A stretch of DNA of 64,000 nt from Pseudidiomarina piscicola (GTDB lineage: Bacteria; Pseudomonadota; Gammaproteobacteria; Enterobacterales; Alteromonadaceae), in the NCBI RefSeq assembly GCF_902806985.1, contig NZ_CADCXY010000008.1:20635-84634 (forward strand), given 5' to 3'. The position numbers were made by a program, and so were the translations under genes. The notes under the pieces are model-generated. The model did no database searches, was not told the DNA's origin, and saw nothing but the letters and a program-made list of their open reading frames with translations. Positions 1 through 9,956 of the stretch are shown here, in pieces. The first letter of the stretch is position 1. Every line of letters starts with the position of its first letter.

Positions 1-746
1 CCATTCAACAGCAGTGCGAGGGCTTTATCTAAATCCGCATCTTTATCGACATAAAGGTGGCACACACCTTTGTAATGTTGAATGACTGGAATTTTACTAT
101 TATCGCTAACGAAGTGGATTAAGCCTTCGCCGCCACGCGGTATGACCAAATCGATGGAGTCGTCTTGCTGTAACAGTTCAAGCATTAACTCGCGATCTGG
201 GGTTGGAACAACCGTGATCACATCTTCAGGCAAGTTACACTCACGTAATGCTTCATGAAGGGCCGCAGCGATAGCTTTACTGCTATCAATGGCTTCACGG
301 CCGCAGCGCAAAATAACCGCATTACCTGATTTGAAACACAATGCACCAGCGTCCGCAGTTACGTTCGGGCGTGCTTCATAAATCATGCAGATAACACCAA
401 GTGGGATACGCATTTTTTCAATCACCATACCGTTTGGGCGGGTGTTGAAAGGTTTGCGGCTACCAACCGGGTCCTGCAGCTCAATGATTTCTTCGATGGC
501 AGTTGCCATGCCTTCGATACGCTCAGGGTTTAGTTGCAAACGGTCGAGCATTGAGTCAGATAACTGTTTTTCGCGGCCTGCTTTCATATCGTTTTCGTTC
601 ACTTCAAGAATTTTATCTTGATGCTTACGAATGGCATTTGCCATGCTTTGTAGAACTTTGTTTTTTTCATCTTCAGTCAATGTTGCGACTGCACGCGCTG
701 CGACAGCAGCGCGTTGAGAAATTTCTTGTGCTACGGAGTTACTCAT
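1..746 (-). CDS. proA: Glutamate-5-semialdehyde dehydrogenase (gamma-glutamyl phosphate reductase), partial
   Basis: Second step of proline synthesis: NADPH-dependent reduction of gamma-glutamyl phosphate to glutamate semialdehyde in the cytoplasm. About 248 N-terminal residues are visible and the C-terminus lies beyond base 1. The protein opens MSNSVAQEISQRA and carries the ProA stretches RIPLGVICMIYEARPNVT and DLVIPRGGEGLIHFV, which are typical of the family. The catalytic Cys region is outside the window. The ATG at 746 overlaps the proB stop in an ATGA junction, so the two genes are translationally coupled, as expected for enzymes sharing a labile intermediate. Identification is firm; only the missing part cannot be assessed. 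Confidence 0.96.
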   Translation of the reverse strand, partial: MSNSVAQEISQRAAVAARAVATLTEDEKNKVLQSMANAIRKHQDKILEVNENDMKAGREKQLSDSMLDRLQLNPERIEGMATAIEEIIELQDPVGSRKPFNTRPNGMVIEKMRIPLGVICMIYEARPNVTADAGALCFKSGNAVILRCGREAIDSSKAIAAALHEALRECNLPEDVITVVPTPDRELMLELLQQDDSIDLVIPRGGEGLIHFVSDNSKIPVIQHYKGVCHLYVDKDADLDKALALLLN

Positions 747-1855
747 TCATCCTCCAAAATCATTAAGTCGTTACTTTCGATCACTTCAGTGATGGGGCTA
801 TAACCAAACTGTTCGGCAATGTCACTGACCTCTTGGCCTTTAATGTGAATCAATTCATGCGAACTGTATTGGCATATGCCTTTGGCCACGGCCTCGGCAT
901 TGTCGCCATTGCGAATTACTACAGCATCACCGCGGTTGAAATCACCTTGAATATCAACAATACCCATAGTGGTCAAAGATTGGCCATTGACAACACCTTG
1001 CGCCGTTTCAGCATCCACGACAATTTCGCCCTGCGAAACTAACGTATGACGTAACCAATGCTTTTTATTTGTCATCGGGTCTTGTTGACGACTAAATAGA
1101 GTGCCTGGGTTTTCGCCTTGTAATAGCCGCTCAAAGGTTTCGCCTTTACGACCATTGACAATATAAGTGTCAATGCCATGGGACGTCGCTTTCTCTGCTG
1201 CTTCAATCTTCGTGCGCATACCGCCCGTTGCGATTTTATTGGTGGTACCGCCGGCCAACGCAAAAATTTCCTCGGTGATGGTATCGACCACAGGAATTTT
1301 CTTGGCATCAGGTTTGACGCGTGGATCCGCGTCGAACAGACCATCAATATCTGAGCAAATAAACAGTGCGTCCGCATCAACCAGTGTCGCAACCATGGCG
1401 GCAAGGTTGTCGTTGTCGCCGACTTTCATTTCGTCAGTGGCGAGCGCATCATTTTCATTCACAATAGGTAATACATCGTGGTCTAACAATGTGTGCAATG
1501 TATTGCGGATACTGACGTAGCGCGCTCGATCACGGAGATCACCGTGAGTCATTAATACTTGGGCACAGGGAAAGTCAAAAAAGCGTGACCAATTCGCCAT
1601 CATGTCGGTTTGACCGACGGCAGCCATTGCTTTTTTCACGGTGACTGGAATAGTCTCGCTGTCAAAAGTGATGTGTTTACGTCCGGCAGCAGCGCTGCCC
1701 GATGACACTAAGACAACTTCTTGCCCGCGTTCATGACATTCAATGATAAAACGGGCAATGGCTAATAAGAATTTACTGCTCGTTCCTGTATCGTCTGGCG
1801 CAATCAAAGCACTGCCTACTTTCACAACAGCACGCTGCCAGGAAGGCATTTTCAT
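743..1855 (-). CDS. proB: Glutamate 5-kinase with C-terminal PUA domain
   Basis: Phosphorylates glutamate to gamma-glutamyl phosphate, the committed and normally proline-inhibited step of proline synthesis. The 370-residue length matches the two-domain bacterial form: an amino-acid kinase domain (about 1-260, with VVKVGSALI near the start, VSSGSAAAGR and the NENDALATDEMKVGDNDNLA motif) followed by a PUA domain (about 275-365). The chosen ATG has AGGGAG six bases upstream; an ATG two codons in is a less well placed alternative. It overlaps proA by four bases and is first in the operon. No leader peptide or attenuator was seen in the gap to yggX. Confidence 0.97.
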   Translation of the reverse strand: MKMPSWQRAVVKVGSALIAPDDTGTSSKFLLAIARFIIECHERGQEVVLVSSGSAAAGRKHITFDSETIPVTVKKAMAAVGQTDMMANWSRFFDFPCAQVLMTHGDLRDRARYVSIRNTLHTLLDHDVLPIVNENDALATDEMKVGDNDNLAAMVATLVDADALFICSDIDGLFDADPRVKPDAKKIPVVDTITEEIFALAGGTTNKIATGGMRTKIEAAEKATSHGIDTYIVNGRKGETFERLLQGENPGTLFSRQQDPMTNKKHWLRHTLVSQGEIVVDAETAQGVVNGQSLTTMGIVDIQGDFNRGDAVVIRNGDNAEAVAKGICQYSSHELIHIKGQEVSDIAEQFGYSPITEVIESNDLMILEDE

Positions 1856-2005
1856 AGTGGCTCCCTACTTGAAAAATTCGTTCGTAGTCTAACAGAATAC
1901 AGGGTGTTTCTCTAGCTTCGAACTATAACTGGTGTGTATGTTGATCATAGTTTAGTAAAATTTAGGAAATGGCGCCTAAATTTTCGGCAAAAATAAGATT
2001 AAGAT

Positions 2006-2032
2006 AAAAAAAAGCCCCTAAGGCTAGGGGCT
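2006..2032 (-). terminator. Rho-independent terminator downstream of yggX
   Basis: Read on the minus strand, AGCCCCTA / TAGGGGCT form a perfect 8-bp stem around a 4-base loop, followed by a run of seven T. It lies just after the yggX stop and should end the mutY-yggX transcript before the proBA promoter region. Confidence 0.9.
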
Positions 2033-2042
2033 GAACAAGAAC

Positions 2043-2315
2043 TTATTGGCTAGGCGGTGTGTAACCTTCGATTTCAACATCACGGCCTTCGAAAAGAAAC
2101 GCTTTCATCTGTTGTTCGAGGAACTCGCGAGACTTTGGGTCCATCAAATTTAAACGGTTTTCATTAATCAGCATAGTCTGCTTTTTTTGCCACTCGGCCC
2201 AAGCCTCTTTTGAAATATTTTCAAAGATTTCCTGACCAAGCTCGCCTGGGTACATTTGAAAATCCAAGCCCTCAGCTTCTTTCTTTAAGTATTGACAATA
2301 AACGGTGCGACTCAT
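2043..2315 (-). CDS. yggX: Probable Fe(2+)-trafficking protein YggX
   Basis: Small cytoplasmic protein of 90 residues linked in enterobacteria to iron handling and protection of Fe-S clusters from oxidation. The sequence starts [20 protein letters not shown] and contains the family stretch [21 protein letters not shown]. An upstream in-frame ATG would add 39 residues, but these overlap mutY and are unlike the family; the ATG at 2315 has GAGG at good spacing and gives the standard YggX length. The pairing with mutY, an Fe-S enzyme, is the common gammaproteobacterial arrangement and suggests co-transcription. Confidence 0.95.
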   Translation of the reverse strand: MSRTVYCQYLKKEAEGLDFQMYPGELGQEIFENISKEAWAEWQKKQTMLINENRLNLMDPKSREFLEQQMKAFLFEGRDVEIEGYTPPSQ

Positions 2316-2379
2316 AATTACCTCAACGCTGGTTTGATAAAGATAATAGTACGCATTATGGCTAATGCTGACAAACTTA

Positions 2380-3402
2380 TCAGGTATTAATTTGCTGTAA
2401 ATAAGTGCGAATCGGAGCTGGCAAACCAACACTGTCTAAATCGGTGAGAGCAACACGCCGATAGTGTTGTGATGGTGCTAGAGTTTGGCGCCATACGGTG
2501 GCATGCAGTTTGTAGTGACTGAAAGTGTGTTTAAAATGTCCATCCGGAGTGCCTTGCGCGGCAGCTTCTAGTTCCGGTAAACACCATAAGTTGGGCCAGA
2601 CGCTATCGCTGCCACGTTTTAATAACAGTATTCCAGCGTCATTAATATCTAAAGCAAAGTAGCCGGAGCGAGTAGGGGTTGCCTTTTTCTCGGCACGTTT
2701 AGGGAAGTCTGTGACCGTATTATCTTGGTAGCTACGGCAAGTGAGGCGAAATGGACAATCGCCACATTGGGGTTGGGTTGGCTTGCAGATGGTTGCACCC
2801 AAGTCGAGTAACCCTTGCGCAAAACGGCGGCCATTACTTTGCGGAGTGTAATGTTCGGCAAGGGCCCAAAAGTAACGGTCAAATGAGCTTTTATTGACTA
2901 AGAAGGGCAAACTAAAGAGCCGCGCAAATAGCCGTTTCACGTTGCCGTCGACAATTGCCGCTGAGGCATCAAAGGCAAACGCCCGTATTGCTCCTACGGT
3001 ATAGGGGCCGACACCAGGGATTTCGCGTAGTTGATCCGCGTTCTCTGGAATTTTTCCTTGATAGTGCTCAACTACGGTCATTGCCGCAGCATGCAAGTTT
3101 CGAGCACGGCGGTAATAGCCTAAGCCTTGCCAAAGTTGCATAACATCATCTTCTGGCGCGTCCGCGAGTGACTGCACATCAGGAAACCGCTCTAACCAAC
3201 GATTAAAGTACGGGATCACGGTTTGCACCTGCGTTTGTTGCAACATTAGCTCACTAACGAGAACATGATAGGGATTATTTTCCGTCTGCCAGGGTAAATT
3301 ATTTCGACCATGGACTTGTTGCCATTGAATCACCTGTTTCGCAAAGTCGTCAGCAGCGACCACCGAACATGCTTTTTGAATATAAAAATCAATAGACTGC
3401 AT
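2380..3402 (-). CDS. mutY: A/G-specific adenine glycosylase MutY
   Basis: Base-excision repair enzyme that removes adenine mispaired with 8-oxoguanine. 340 residues. Visible features: catalytic Glu51 in [10 protein letters not shown], helix-hairpin-helix [15 protein letters not shown] (125-139), catalytic Asp152 in VDGNV, and a [4Fe-4S] cluster site with Cys206, 213, 216 and 222 (C-X6-C-X2-C-X5-C). The C-terminal part (about 235-340) is the MutT-like 8-oxoG recognition domain, with the [10 protein letters not shown] motif. GGAG precedes the ATG. It is upstream of yggX and probably shares its transcript. Confidence 0.97.
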   Translation of the reverse strand: MQSIDFYIQKACSVVAADDFAKQVIQWQQVHGRNNLPWQTENNPYHVLVSELMLQQTQVQTVIPYFNRWLERFPDVQSLADAPEDDVMQLWQGLGYYRRARNLHAAAMTVVEHYQGKIPENADQLREIPGVGPYTVGAIRAFAFDASAAIVDGNVKRLFARLFSLPFLVNKSSFDRYFWALAEHYTPQSNGRRFAQGLLDLGATICKPTQPQCGDCPFRLTCRSYQDNTVTDFPKRAEKKATPTRSGYFALDINDAGILLLKRGSDSVWPNLWCLPELEAAAQGTPDGHFKHTFSHYKLHATVWRQTLAPSQHYRRVALTDLDSVGLPAPIRTYLQQINT

Positions 3403-3444
3403 GAAACTCCAAGAATCTGTTTTAATCTCGTTATGAATTACGTA

Positions 3445-3461
3445 AAGGTTTTGTAAACCTT
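3445..3461. promoter_or_regulatory. Inverted repeat in the mutY/ompA divergent region
   Basis: A perfect 7-bp dyad AAGGTTT-TGT-AAACCTT lies between the divergent mutY and OmpA-family genes. It could be an operator or a hairpin in the OmpA leader. No convincing -35/-10 pair could be assigned; TATAGT at 3504-3509 is a possible -10. Function is not known. Confidence 0.3.
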
Positions 3462-3555
3462 AAAGATTTTGCTAAAAAACGAGCAAAATTTACTTATATC
3501 GTATATAGTAATGGGAAATCGAAGTCCATTCATAGAGAAATTAAAGGAGCGTCTC

Positions 3556-4614
3556 GTGAATCGTATCGCCGCAATTTCAGTAGCAGTATTAGCCGGTCTT
3601 TCTGCAACGGGGACCGCATATGCGCAATCCACGTCAGAAGAAGGCCAGTGGTACCTTGGTCCGCGTCTTGGTTCGTTTGGTACAGACTCTGACCGTGTTG
3701 CCATAGATAACAACCAACTTCGCACCTTTAAAGGCGGTTTTGATAGCGCTTTTGCTGGCCTAGAAGCTGGCTTCCAGTTTACGCCAGAGTGGGGCTATCG
3801 TGTCTACTACGATTACCTGCGTGGCGATCTGCATAATGCAGACTCTGCGACAGGCCGAGTCTTTGGTGTCGATGTTCTGTATAACTTTACCGACAATGTT
3901 TATGGTAGCTTAGGTATTAACAACACCGAACTTGGTGATGTTTCAAATCGCTTCTTGCGTGCTGGTGCCGGCTATCGCGAACAGTTGAATAGCAACTGGC
4001 AATTATTCGTTGAAGGTGCTGTGCAACAGAACGACGGTGACCTGACAGAATTCATGGTGATGACAGGTTTACGTTATTACTTCGGACAGTCGGCTGCACC
4101 AGCACCTGCGCCAACACCCGCTCCAGAGGCGGCACCTGTTGACTCAGATGGTGATGGTGTAATGGACGCAAATGATCGTTGTCCGAACACACAGCCGGCC
4201 TATAAAGTCGATTCATACGGTTGTGTAATGTACCGTAATGAAACAGTGACGCATGAGCTACGTATCAACTTTGCGTTCGACTCTGCTGTGATTCCTACGG
4301 GCGAAAAAGCCGAAATCCAAGATACGGCTGAATTCTTGAAAGAGTTCCCACAATTGGATATTCGCATCGAAGGTCACACTGATAGCGTTGGTACCGTTGA
4401 GTATAACCAAGGCTTATCAGAGCGTCGTGCTAAATCAGTAGGTGAAAGCCTGATTTCTGATTTCGGTATCGAGCAAGAGCGAGTAAGTACCATTGGTTTC
4501 AGTGAAAACCGCCCATTGGTGCCTAACAACTCTGCTGAGAACCGTGCGAAGAACCGTCGCATCGAAGCACAAATGTCGGTAACCAAAGAAGTTCCGATTA
4601 AAGAAGACAACTAA
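3556..4614 (+). CDS. OmpA-family outer membrane porin with TSP3 repeat
   Basis: Outer membrane protein that links the membrane to peptidoglycan. The GTG at 3556 follows AAAGGAG at seven bases and yields a 352-residue precursor with a clean signal peptide (cut after ATGTAYAQ); the longer upstream frame has no signal-like start. Domains in order: an 8-strand beta-barrel (about 25-175) ending in aromatic strands, a Pro/Ala linker, a calcium-binding thrombospondin type-3-like motif DSDGDGVMDANDRCP, and a C-terminal OmpA peptidoglycan-binding domain with RIEGHTDSVGTVEYNQGLSERRA. The arrangement resembles OprF-type or Shewanella/Alteromonas OmpA proteins. A strong terminator follows, so it is probably monocistronic. 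Confidence 0.93.
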   Translation: MNRIAAISVAVLAGLSATGTAYAQSTSEEGQWYLGPRLGSFGTDSDRVAIDNNQLRTFKGGFDSAFAGLEAGFQFTPEWGYRVYYDYLRGDLHNADSATGRVFGVDVLYNFTDNVYGSLGINNTELGDVSNRFLRAGAGYREQLNSNWQLFVEGAVQQNDGDLTEFMVMTGLRYYFGQSAAPAPAPTPAPEAAPVDSDGDGVMDANDRCPNTQPAYKVDSYGCVMYRNETVTHELRINFAFDSAVIPTGEKAEIQDTAEFLKEFPQLDIRIEGHTDSVGTVEYNQGLSERRAKSVGESLISDFGIEQERVSTIGFSENRPLVPNNSAENRAKNRRIEAQMSVTKEVPIKEDN

Positions 4615-4631
4615 GTCTTTATTGCTGTTAG

Positions 4632-4669
4632 AAAAGGCGCGCTGAGCTCTGCTTAGTTGCGCCTTTTTT
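4632..4669 (+). terminator. Rho-independent terminator after the OmpA-family gene
   Basis: AAAAGGCGC pairs with GCGCCTTTT, with further inner pairing CTGAG/CTTAG, followed by a run of T. It sits 18 bases after the porin stop. trmB starts only 27 bases beyond it, so any trmB promoter must overlap this structure, or trmB depends on read-through. Confidence 0.9.
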
Positions 4670-4696
4670 GTCTTAAACTGAGAACAAATAACCACC

Positions 4697-5428
4697 ATGA
4701 CCAATAAACCAACCACACAAGACAACCTAAGTGACGCGCAAGAACAAGGCCGTTATATCCGCAAAGTTAGAAGCTTCGTAAAGCGCGAAGGGCGCTTAAC
4801 CAAAGGACAAGCCGCAGCGCTTGCGCGCAGTTGGCCGACCATGGGGTTAGCGCACGCCGACGGTATGTTAAACCTAGATGAGGTGTTTGGCAGAAGCGCT
4901 GAAACCATCGTGGAAATAGGTTTTGGCATGGGCCAGTCATTAGTTGCTATGGCTGCGGCAGCACCAGAAAAAAACTTTATTGGAATTGAAGTCCATCGGC
5001 CCGGTGTTGGGGCGTGTCTGCTAGAAGCTGAAGAGCAGAGGGTTACGAACTTACGAGTGTTTGAACACGATGCTGTCGAAGTACTCAATGACTGCATTGC
5101 TGATTCCGCGTTGGCCGGTGTCCAAGTGTTCTTTCCTGATCCCTGGCATAAAAAGCGCCACCACAAGCGACGTTTAATTCAGCCTGATTTTGTTGAACAG
5201 TTACGGTTGAAGTTGCAAAAAGGCGGGGTGTTACACCTAGCTACAGACTGGGAAAATTATGCGGAGCATATGCTTGAGGTAATGCGTTCTGCGCCGCAGT
5301 GGAAGAACTTGTCACCGACGAATGACTATATTCCAAGGCCCGAGGAACGCCCGTTAACCAAGTTTGAAAAACGCGGTGAGCGCCTTGGTCACGGCGTTTG
5401 GGATATGAAGTTCAGCCGCTGCGATTAA
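4697..5428 (+). CDS. trmB: tRNA (guanine-N7-)-methyltransferase TrmB
   Basis: Makes m7G46 in the variable loop of many tRNAs using S-adenosylmethionine. 243 residues, the usual size. The SAM-binding motif [10 protein letters not shown] (about 73-82) and the family signature [17 protein letters not shown] are clear, followed by the C-terminal [19 protein letters not shown]. No strong ribosome-binding site precedes the ATG at 4697, so an internal start cannot be excluded, but the N-terminal [13 protein letters not shown] block is conserved and must be inside. It converges on hemW with a six-base gap. Confidence 0.96.
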   Translation: MTNKPTTQDNLSDAQEQGRYIRKVRSFVKREGRLTKGQAAALARSWPTMGLAHADGMLNLDEVFGRSAETIVEIGFGMGQSLVAMAAAAPEKNFIGIEVHRPGVGACLLEAEEQRVTNLRVFEHDAVEVLNDCIADSALAGVQVFFPDPWHKKRHHKRRLIQPDFVEQLRLKLQKGGVLHLATDWENYAEHMLEVMRSAPQWKNLSPTNDYIPRPEERPLTKFEKRGERLGHGVWDMKFSRCD

Positions 5429-5434
5429 TGCGCG

Positions 5435-6574
5435 CTACACCATTTCATCAAGTATAGAATTGAGAAAACGGCGCCCAAGTGGCGTCGTCGACCAAAAGTC
5501 TTCGTTACTTGTCAGTAACCCTTTATCGATGGCAGGAGCTAAGGCCCGTTCGGCATGCTCTAGTGGCAAACCTGTACGATCAGCATACAAGCGCTTGTGC
5601 ATTGGCTCATTGAGTCGTAAAAGGTTCATAAAGAACTCGAAGTTCAACTCGGCTTTGTCGACGTACCATGTTCTATAGCGCAAGGGTTTAGATAAGTTTA
5701 AATAGCCCTGCGGATGCTTTATTTTTTCACAGCGAAGAATTTGCTCTTGTTCAATCAATGAAATCTTGCTGTGTGCCCCACAACCGATCCCTAAATAGTC
5801 GCCAAACTGCCAATAATTGCGGTTGTGTCGACTCTGGTGCCCGGGTTTTGCATAAGCACTCACTTCATAATGTTGATAGCCCGCGGCGGCCAGCTTGTTG
5901 TGACCTTGTTGATAGATCTGCCAGAGCGTATCGTCGTCGGGCAGAGTCGGTGGACGGCTCGCAAACGACGTATTGGGTTCGATAGTCAGTTGATACCAAG
6001 AAATATGTGGTGGGTCGAGCGCAATAATTTCATCTAGATCGGCCATGGCTTGGGCTAAACTTTGCTCTGGTAGGCCGTGCATGAGATCGAGATTATAGCT
6101 TGTTAGCCCTAGCTCTTTCGCATGGCAAGCTGCCGCGCGCGCCTGATCAGGATCGTGGATGCGGCCGAGTCGTTTGAGCTGCTCGGCGTGAAGACTTTGT
6201 ATACCGATGGAAATTCGGTTCACTCCAGCATCGACAAAACCTTGGAACCGTTCTTTTTCGAAAGTCCCTGGGTTGGCTTCCAAGGTGATCTCACAGTCAT
6301 CGGCGAGTACTAAATAGGATTCTATTCCACTAAGGAGTCGCTCAACTGCCGATGGAGTGAGTAGGCTCGGTGTGCCGCCGCCAATGAAAATACTCTGCAA
6401 AGGACGGTCTTGGACCCACTCGAGATCCGCGCGCAGGTCGTCCAGTAGGCGGCCTATGTAGGCTTCCTCGGGAACCCCGCCTTTTAAAGCGTGCGAGTTG
6501 AAGTCACAGTAGGGACATTTTTGTACACACCAAGGTATGTGCACATAAAGCGATAGCGGCGGTCGTTTCATCAT
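5435..6574 (-). CDS. hemW: Radical SAM heme chaperone HemW
   Basis: Radical SAM protein that binds heme and inserts it into target enzymes; formerly misnamed oxygen-independent coproporphyrinogen oxidase-like. 379 residues. The cluster motif C16-X3-C20-X2-C23 (WCVQKCPYC) is intact, followed by the SAM-binding [11 protein letters not shown] and ISIGIQSL segments, the heme/family stretch [12 protein letters not shown] and a C-terminal winged-helix-like part. It lacks the extra N-terminal residues typical of true HemN. The start overlaps the rdgB stop (ATGA), as in many gammaproteobacteria, so the two are coupled. Confidence 0.95.
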   Translation of the reverse strand: MMKRPPLSLYVHIPWCVQKCPYCDFNSHALKGGVPEEAYIGRLLDDLRADLEWVQDRPLQSIFIGGGTPSLLTPSAVERLLSGIESYLVLADDCEITLEANPGTFEKERFQGFVDAGVNRISIGIQSLHAEQLKRLGRIHDPDQARAAACHAKELGLTSYNLDLMHGLPEQSLAQAMADLDEIIALDPPHISWYQLTIEPNTSFASRPPTLPDDDTLWQIYQQGHNKLAAAGYQHYEVSAYAKPGHQSRHNRNYWQFGDYLGIGCGAHSKISLIEQEQILRCEKIKHPQGYLNLSKPLRYRTWYVDKAELNFEFFMNLLRLNEPMHKRLYADRTGLPLEHAERALAPAIDKGLLTSNEDFWSTTPLGRRFLNSILDEMV

Positions 6575-7164
6575 TGTGCTTGTAGGTGGTTGATGAATTG
6601 CTGCAAAGCCTGTCCACGATGACTAAGCGCTTGCTTCTTAGCAGTTGACAATTCTGCTGCGGTACAGCCTTCAGTAGCGATATAAAACACCGGGTCGTAA
6701 CCGAAACCACCTTTGCCGCTGGGCTGCCTAGCTATTTCACCTTGCCACACACCGTGGCAAAGCACCGGCGTTGGGTCACTTGCATGACGCATAAAGGCGA
6801 GGACACAGTGAAAGCTAGCGGTACGTAACTCAACGGGGGTGTCCGCCAATGCGTCGAGTAACTTAGCAACGTTTTTGGCGTCAGTCGCTTGCGCACCAGC
6901 GTACCTAGCTGAATAAATGCCGGGTGCGCCTGCCAGAGCATCAACGGCTAGGCCCGAATCGTCTGCAAGGGCGGGAAGCCCAGTTTGTTGGGCTGCATGG
7001 CGAGCCTTAATAATGGCATTTTCGACAAAGCTCAGACCGTTTTCTTCGGCTTCTGCAAAGTTCCACTCGCCCTGCGGCCGCACTTGCCAGTTTAATGGCT
7101 GCAATAGCGCCGTTAACTCACGAATTTTTCCTTGATTACCAGTAGCTAATACTATTTCTTGCAT
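6571..7164 (-). CDS. rdgB: XTP/dITP pyrophosphatase RdgB
   Basis: Hydrolyses non-canonical purine triphosphates (dITP, XTP) so that they are not built into DNA. 197 residues from the ATG at 7164; the frame stays open 83 codons upstream, but that part is unlike the family and runs through the divergent promoter region and into the neighbouring antiporter gene. Motifs: [12 protein letters not shown] at the N-terminus, [12 protein letters not shown] with the catalytic acidic residues, [15 protein letters not shown], and the C-terminal SHRGQAL. The ribosome-binding site is weak. Coupled to hemW by an ATGA overlap. Confidence 0.96.
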   Translation of the reverse strand: MQEIVLATGNQGKIRELTALLQPLNWQVRPQGEWNFAEAEENGLSFVENAIIKARHAAQQTGLPALADDSGLAVDALAGAPGIYSARYAGAQATDAKNVAKLLDALADTPVELRTASFHCVLAFMRHASDPTPVLCHGVWQGEIARQPSGKGGFGYDPVFYIATEGCTAAELSTAKKQALSHRGQALQQFINHLQAQ

Positions 7165-7235
7165 GACATAGGACTTCGATTTCGGCACAATGGCTATAGT
7201 ATAAGGCATCCAGACCAACGACCAAAGGAGAATTC

Positions 7236-8975
7236 TTGGGCGACTTAAATAGTGTAATGCTAATGATGGGCTCATTGCTGTTAGTGAGTATTCTTGCCGC
7301 GGTGGTGTCATCGCAGCTAGGAGCACCATTGCTTTTAGTTTTTTTAGTCGTGGGTATGTTGGCGGGTGAAGAAGGCCTATTGGGAATTCAGTTTGATCAG
7401 CCCGAAGTGGCATTTTTAATTGGTTCTCTAGCTTTAGTGATTATTATTTTTGACGGCGGAATGCGCACCAAAAGAGAGCGCTTTCGGGTGGCTCTGTGGC
7501 CAGCCATTAGCCTAGCGACAGTAGGCGTGGCGCTCACCTCGACACTGACCGCTGTTGGTGTCGTGTGGTTATTCGATATGCCGTGGCCCATCGCGTTGCT
7601 GATCGGCGCTATATTAAGCTCAACAGACGCGGCCGCAGTCTTTGGTATCTTTCAGTCACAGAACTTAAAAATAAAGCAAAGGGTTGCATCGACGCTAGAA
7701 ATTGAATCGGGAACGAACGACCCGATGGCAGTGATTTTAACGATGACCATGACCACGTTAATCGCTTCGGGGCAAACCTTCTCATTGACTATTGTTAGCT
7801 TAGAAATAGCCCAACAGTTGGTGATTGGTTTCTGTGGTGGTTGGCTAGGCGGCCGGCTGTTTGTTTTTATGGTGAACAAAATCACCGCACAGTTTACTTT
7901 TTTTCCGTTAATGGCGGCTGCCAGTGCGGTGGTCGTTTTTGCGCTTACCTCGTCGTTAGGCGGCAGCGGTTTTTTAGCCGCTTATTTGATGGGCTATAAA
8001 ATTGGTAATGCACGGCTACCGCAGTTAATTCATATGCTGCAAGTGCAAGACGGCTTGGCGTGGCTGAGTCAGATCATGATGTTCTTAATCTTAGGGTTGT
8101 TAGTAACGCCGTCTCACCTGATTGAGAATTTGCCCCTGTCGTTAAGTATTGCTGGAATCATGATTTTTGTTGTTCGTCCGGTTGCCGTGATGGCAAGTTT
8201 ATTACCGTTTTCGTTCCCCATACGTGAGCAGTTATTTATCAGTTGGGTCGGGCTACGAGGCGCGGTACCTATTATTTTGGCCTTATATCCATGGCTTGAA
8301 GGGTTGCCCGGTCAGGAGCTATTCTTCGACGTGGCTTTTGTTGTCGTGTTGGTGTCGCTGCTATTACAAGGCTGGACCATAGCGCCCATGGCGCGCTGGT
8401 TAAAACTCGAGGTGCCACTAGAGGCTGAGCCTAGTCAACGTATGGCGTTAGACAAAGTAGGTAGCAATGATCCTTTAGAGCTTTGGTCTTACGAAATTAG
8501 TGAGCGTTCGCCTGCTTGTGACCATTATTGGTACGAGCTCCGTTGGTCGGTTCCCTTGGAGTTTGTCGGATTAATTCGTGAAGGTGAATGGCTACAGCCG
8601 AGTGTCCGGCCAAAACTGCGGGAAAGCGATCACGTATTGGTGGTGGCGAAAGTACAGCATATTGATGAAATCAGTCGCGTGCTTGCCGCCGGTGGTAAGG
8701 CTCGTTCGCTAAATAGCAGTGACTTCTTTGGTGACTTTACGCTCAATGGTGAATTAACGTTAGCCGATGTCGCCAGCTTCTATCCCCTTGGCCAACTCAA
8801 AGAGAAGCAGAAATCCATGAGCTTACATGCTTACTTCTCGCAAAAGTTCCATCGACGCATGGTGGTGGGTGACCAATTGAAGCTTGGTAGCGTTCAGCTC
8901 ACGATTCGAGAGCTGAACGAAGACAATGCAATTACCAAGGTTGGTGTGAAGTTATTAGAGACCGGCGAGGCTTAG
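7236..8975 (+). CDS. nhaP2: NhaP2/CvrA-type potassium/proton antiporter (CPA1)
   Basis: Inner membrane cation/proton antiporter; E. coli and Vibrio NhaP2 exchange K+ (and Na+) for H+ and help with osmotic and pH balance. 579 residues, matching the 578 of E. coli. TTG start with AAGGAG five bases upstream. About 12-13 membrane segments (1-390) include the CPA1 core motif [13 protein letters not shown] with the ion-binding Asn-Asp pair, and [16 protein letters not shown]-terminal TrkA-C-like regulatory domain and a CorC/HlyC-like tail follow (about 405-575). It lies alone on the plus strand between rdgB and a DUF4426 gene. Confidence 0.93.
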   Translation: MGDLNSVMLMMGSLLLVSILAAVVSSQLGAPLLLVFLVVGMLAGEEGLLGIQFDQPEVAFLIGSLALVIIIFDGGMRTKRERFRVALWPAISLATVGVALTSTLTAVGVVWLFDMPWPIALLIGAILSSTDAAAVFGIFQSQNLKIKQRVASTLEIESGTNDPMAVILTMTMTTLIASGQTFSLTIVSLEIAQQLVIGFCGGWLGGRLFVFMVNKITAQFTFFPLMAAASAVVVFALTSSLGGSGFLAAYLMGYKIGNARLPQLIHMLQVQDGLAWLSQIMMFLILGLLVTPSHLIENLPLSLSIAGIMIFVVRPVAVMASLLPFSFPIREQLFISWVGLRGAVPIILALYPWLEGLPGQELFFDVAFVVVLVSLLLQGWTIAPMARWLKLEVPLEAEPSQRMALDKVGSNDPLELWSYEISERSPACDHYWYELRWSVPLEFVGLIREGEWLQPSVRPKLRESDHVLVVAKVQHIDEISRVLAAGGKARSLNSSDFFGDFTLNGELTLADVASFYPLGQLKEKQKSMSLHAYFSQKFHRRMVVGDQLKLGSVQLTIRELNEDNAITKVGVKLLETGEA

Positions 8976-9415
8976 TTACGCCAGAACTCTTGTGAAAAGC
9001 GTAGCTCTTGGCTTTGTCCATCTTTTGTTACGGTAATGAAAAACCGTAACGTTTCAAGGTTTGTAAATGAAGTTTGGGCTAAGTAATACACTGCGTCACC
9101 CTCTACAACTTCTTGGAAGTCTAGCGGTTGTTGCATACTTAGCGGGTTCATCGCATACCCTTCGACGGTAACTTGCTGCGCTGGTTTTCCCGCAACATCA
9201 GCCGCTAAAACCGCAATATTTAAAGTGGCAAGTGTTGCTGAGCGTTCTAAGCCGTACTGCTGCGCCATCTCAGGGCGCAGCAAGGTTGAATTGAACGCAT
9301 TGTAATGCACTTCCCACGGGCCTAAGCGTTTACTTTGCTCAGCGTGCGATTGAGCCGGCAGTAAGCTTGCTGCCAGCACAACCAGCATGACAGCGAAAAA
9401 GCCAAGTTTGCGCAT
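8972..9415 (-). CDS. DUF4426 family periplasmic protein
   Basis: Unknown function. 147 residues from the ATG at 9415, which has GGAG nine bases upstream; a start five codons further up would lack this site. A signal peptide (MRKLGFFAVMLVVLAASLLP...SHAEQ) indicates export to the periplasm. The mature part contains the family-like KRLGPWEVHYNAFNSTLL and a C-terminal TSFTNLETLRFFITVTKDG. DUF4426 genes regularly follow yggT in Alteromonadales and Vibrionales, as here, five bases downstream of yggT's stop. The 3' end overlaps the antiporter gene by four bases, convergently. Confidence 0.85.
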   Translation of the reverse strand: MRKLGFFAVMLVVLAASLLPAQSHAEQSKRLGPWEVHYNAFNSTLLRPEMAQQYGLERSATLATLNIAVLAADVAGKPAQQVTVEGYAMNPLSMQQPLDFQEVVEGDAVYYLAQTSFTNLETLRFFITVTKDGQSQELRFSQEFWRN

Positions 9416-9419
9416 AGCA

Positions 9420-9944
9420 TTACACTCCAATGACGATACGTAAGGCTTGAATTCCGATCACCAGAACCAACACCGATAAGTCCAGGCCGCCGATAGGCGG
9501 AATGATTCGGCGGATCGGCGCTAAAAAAGGTTCGGTTAGCTGCACTAAAATCGCTTGCATAGGGTTGTACCCTTGGGCAAACCAACTTAGCAGGGCGCGG
9601 ATAAGTACTACCCAAAATAGCAATTGTAAAAACTGGCTTACTGCACCCAATACGCCCATGAGAAGAATATCACTCCAAATCATTGGGTAACCATGGGCGG
9701 CGTATAAGGCCATAAATTTACCAATACTGACCACCAACGCCAGCACAATTGTGGCAAGGTCCCACACTCCAACCATCGGAATCGCTTTTCTTAATGGCAG
9801 TACTAACGGGTTCGTTACTTTTACGACAAATTGGCTAACAGGGTTGTAAAAGTCAGCGCGAGCCGCTTGTAACCAAACTCGCAGGATCACCACCATCAAA
9901 AATAGCTCAAAGACAATGGTGATCAGAAAACGCATAAGTTCCAT
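9420..9944 (-). CDS. yggT: YggT family membrane protein
   Basis: Integral inner membrane protein of 174 residues with two YGGT repeats, each a pair of hydrophobic segments flanking a loop: NPLVLPLRKAIPMVGVWDLATI (N-terminal copy) and TEPFLAPIRRIIPPIGGLDLS (C-terminal copy). Function is not established; the family is tied to osmotic tolerance and membrane protein insertion or division in various bacteria. The gene lies 12 bases after proC and before the DUF4426 gene in the conserved yggS-proC-yggT cluster. Confidence 0.93.
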   Translation of the reverse strand: MELMRFLITIVFELFLMVVILRVWLQAARADFYNPVSQFVVKVTNPLVLPLRKAIPMVGVWDLATIVLALVVSIGKFMALYAAHGYPMIWSDILLMGVLGAVSQFLQLLFWVVLIRALLSWFAQGYNPMQAILVQLTEPFLAPIRRIIPPIGGLDLSVLVLVIGIQALRIVIGV

Positions 9945-9956
9945 AGTTTGTTGCCC

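Noticed and set aside
3469..3555. Longer N-terminus for the OmpA-family porin
   Set aside because: The extra 29 residues are charged and precede, and so would mask, a normal signal peptide; the GTG at 3556 has a strong ribosome-binding site.
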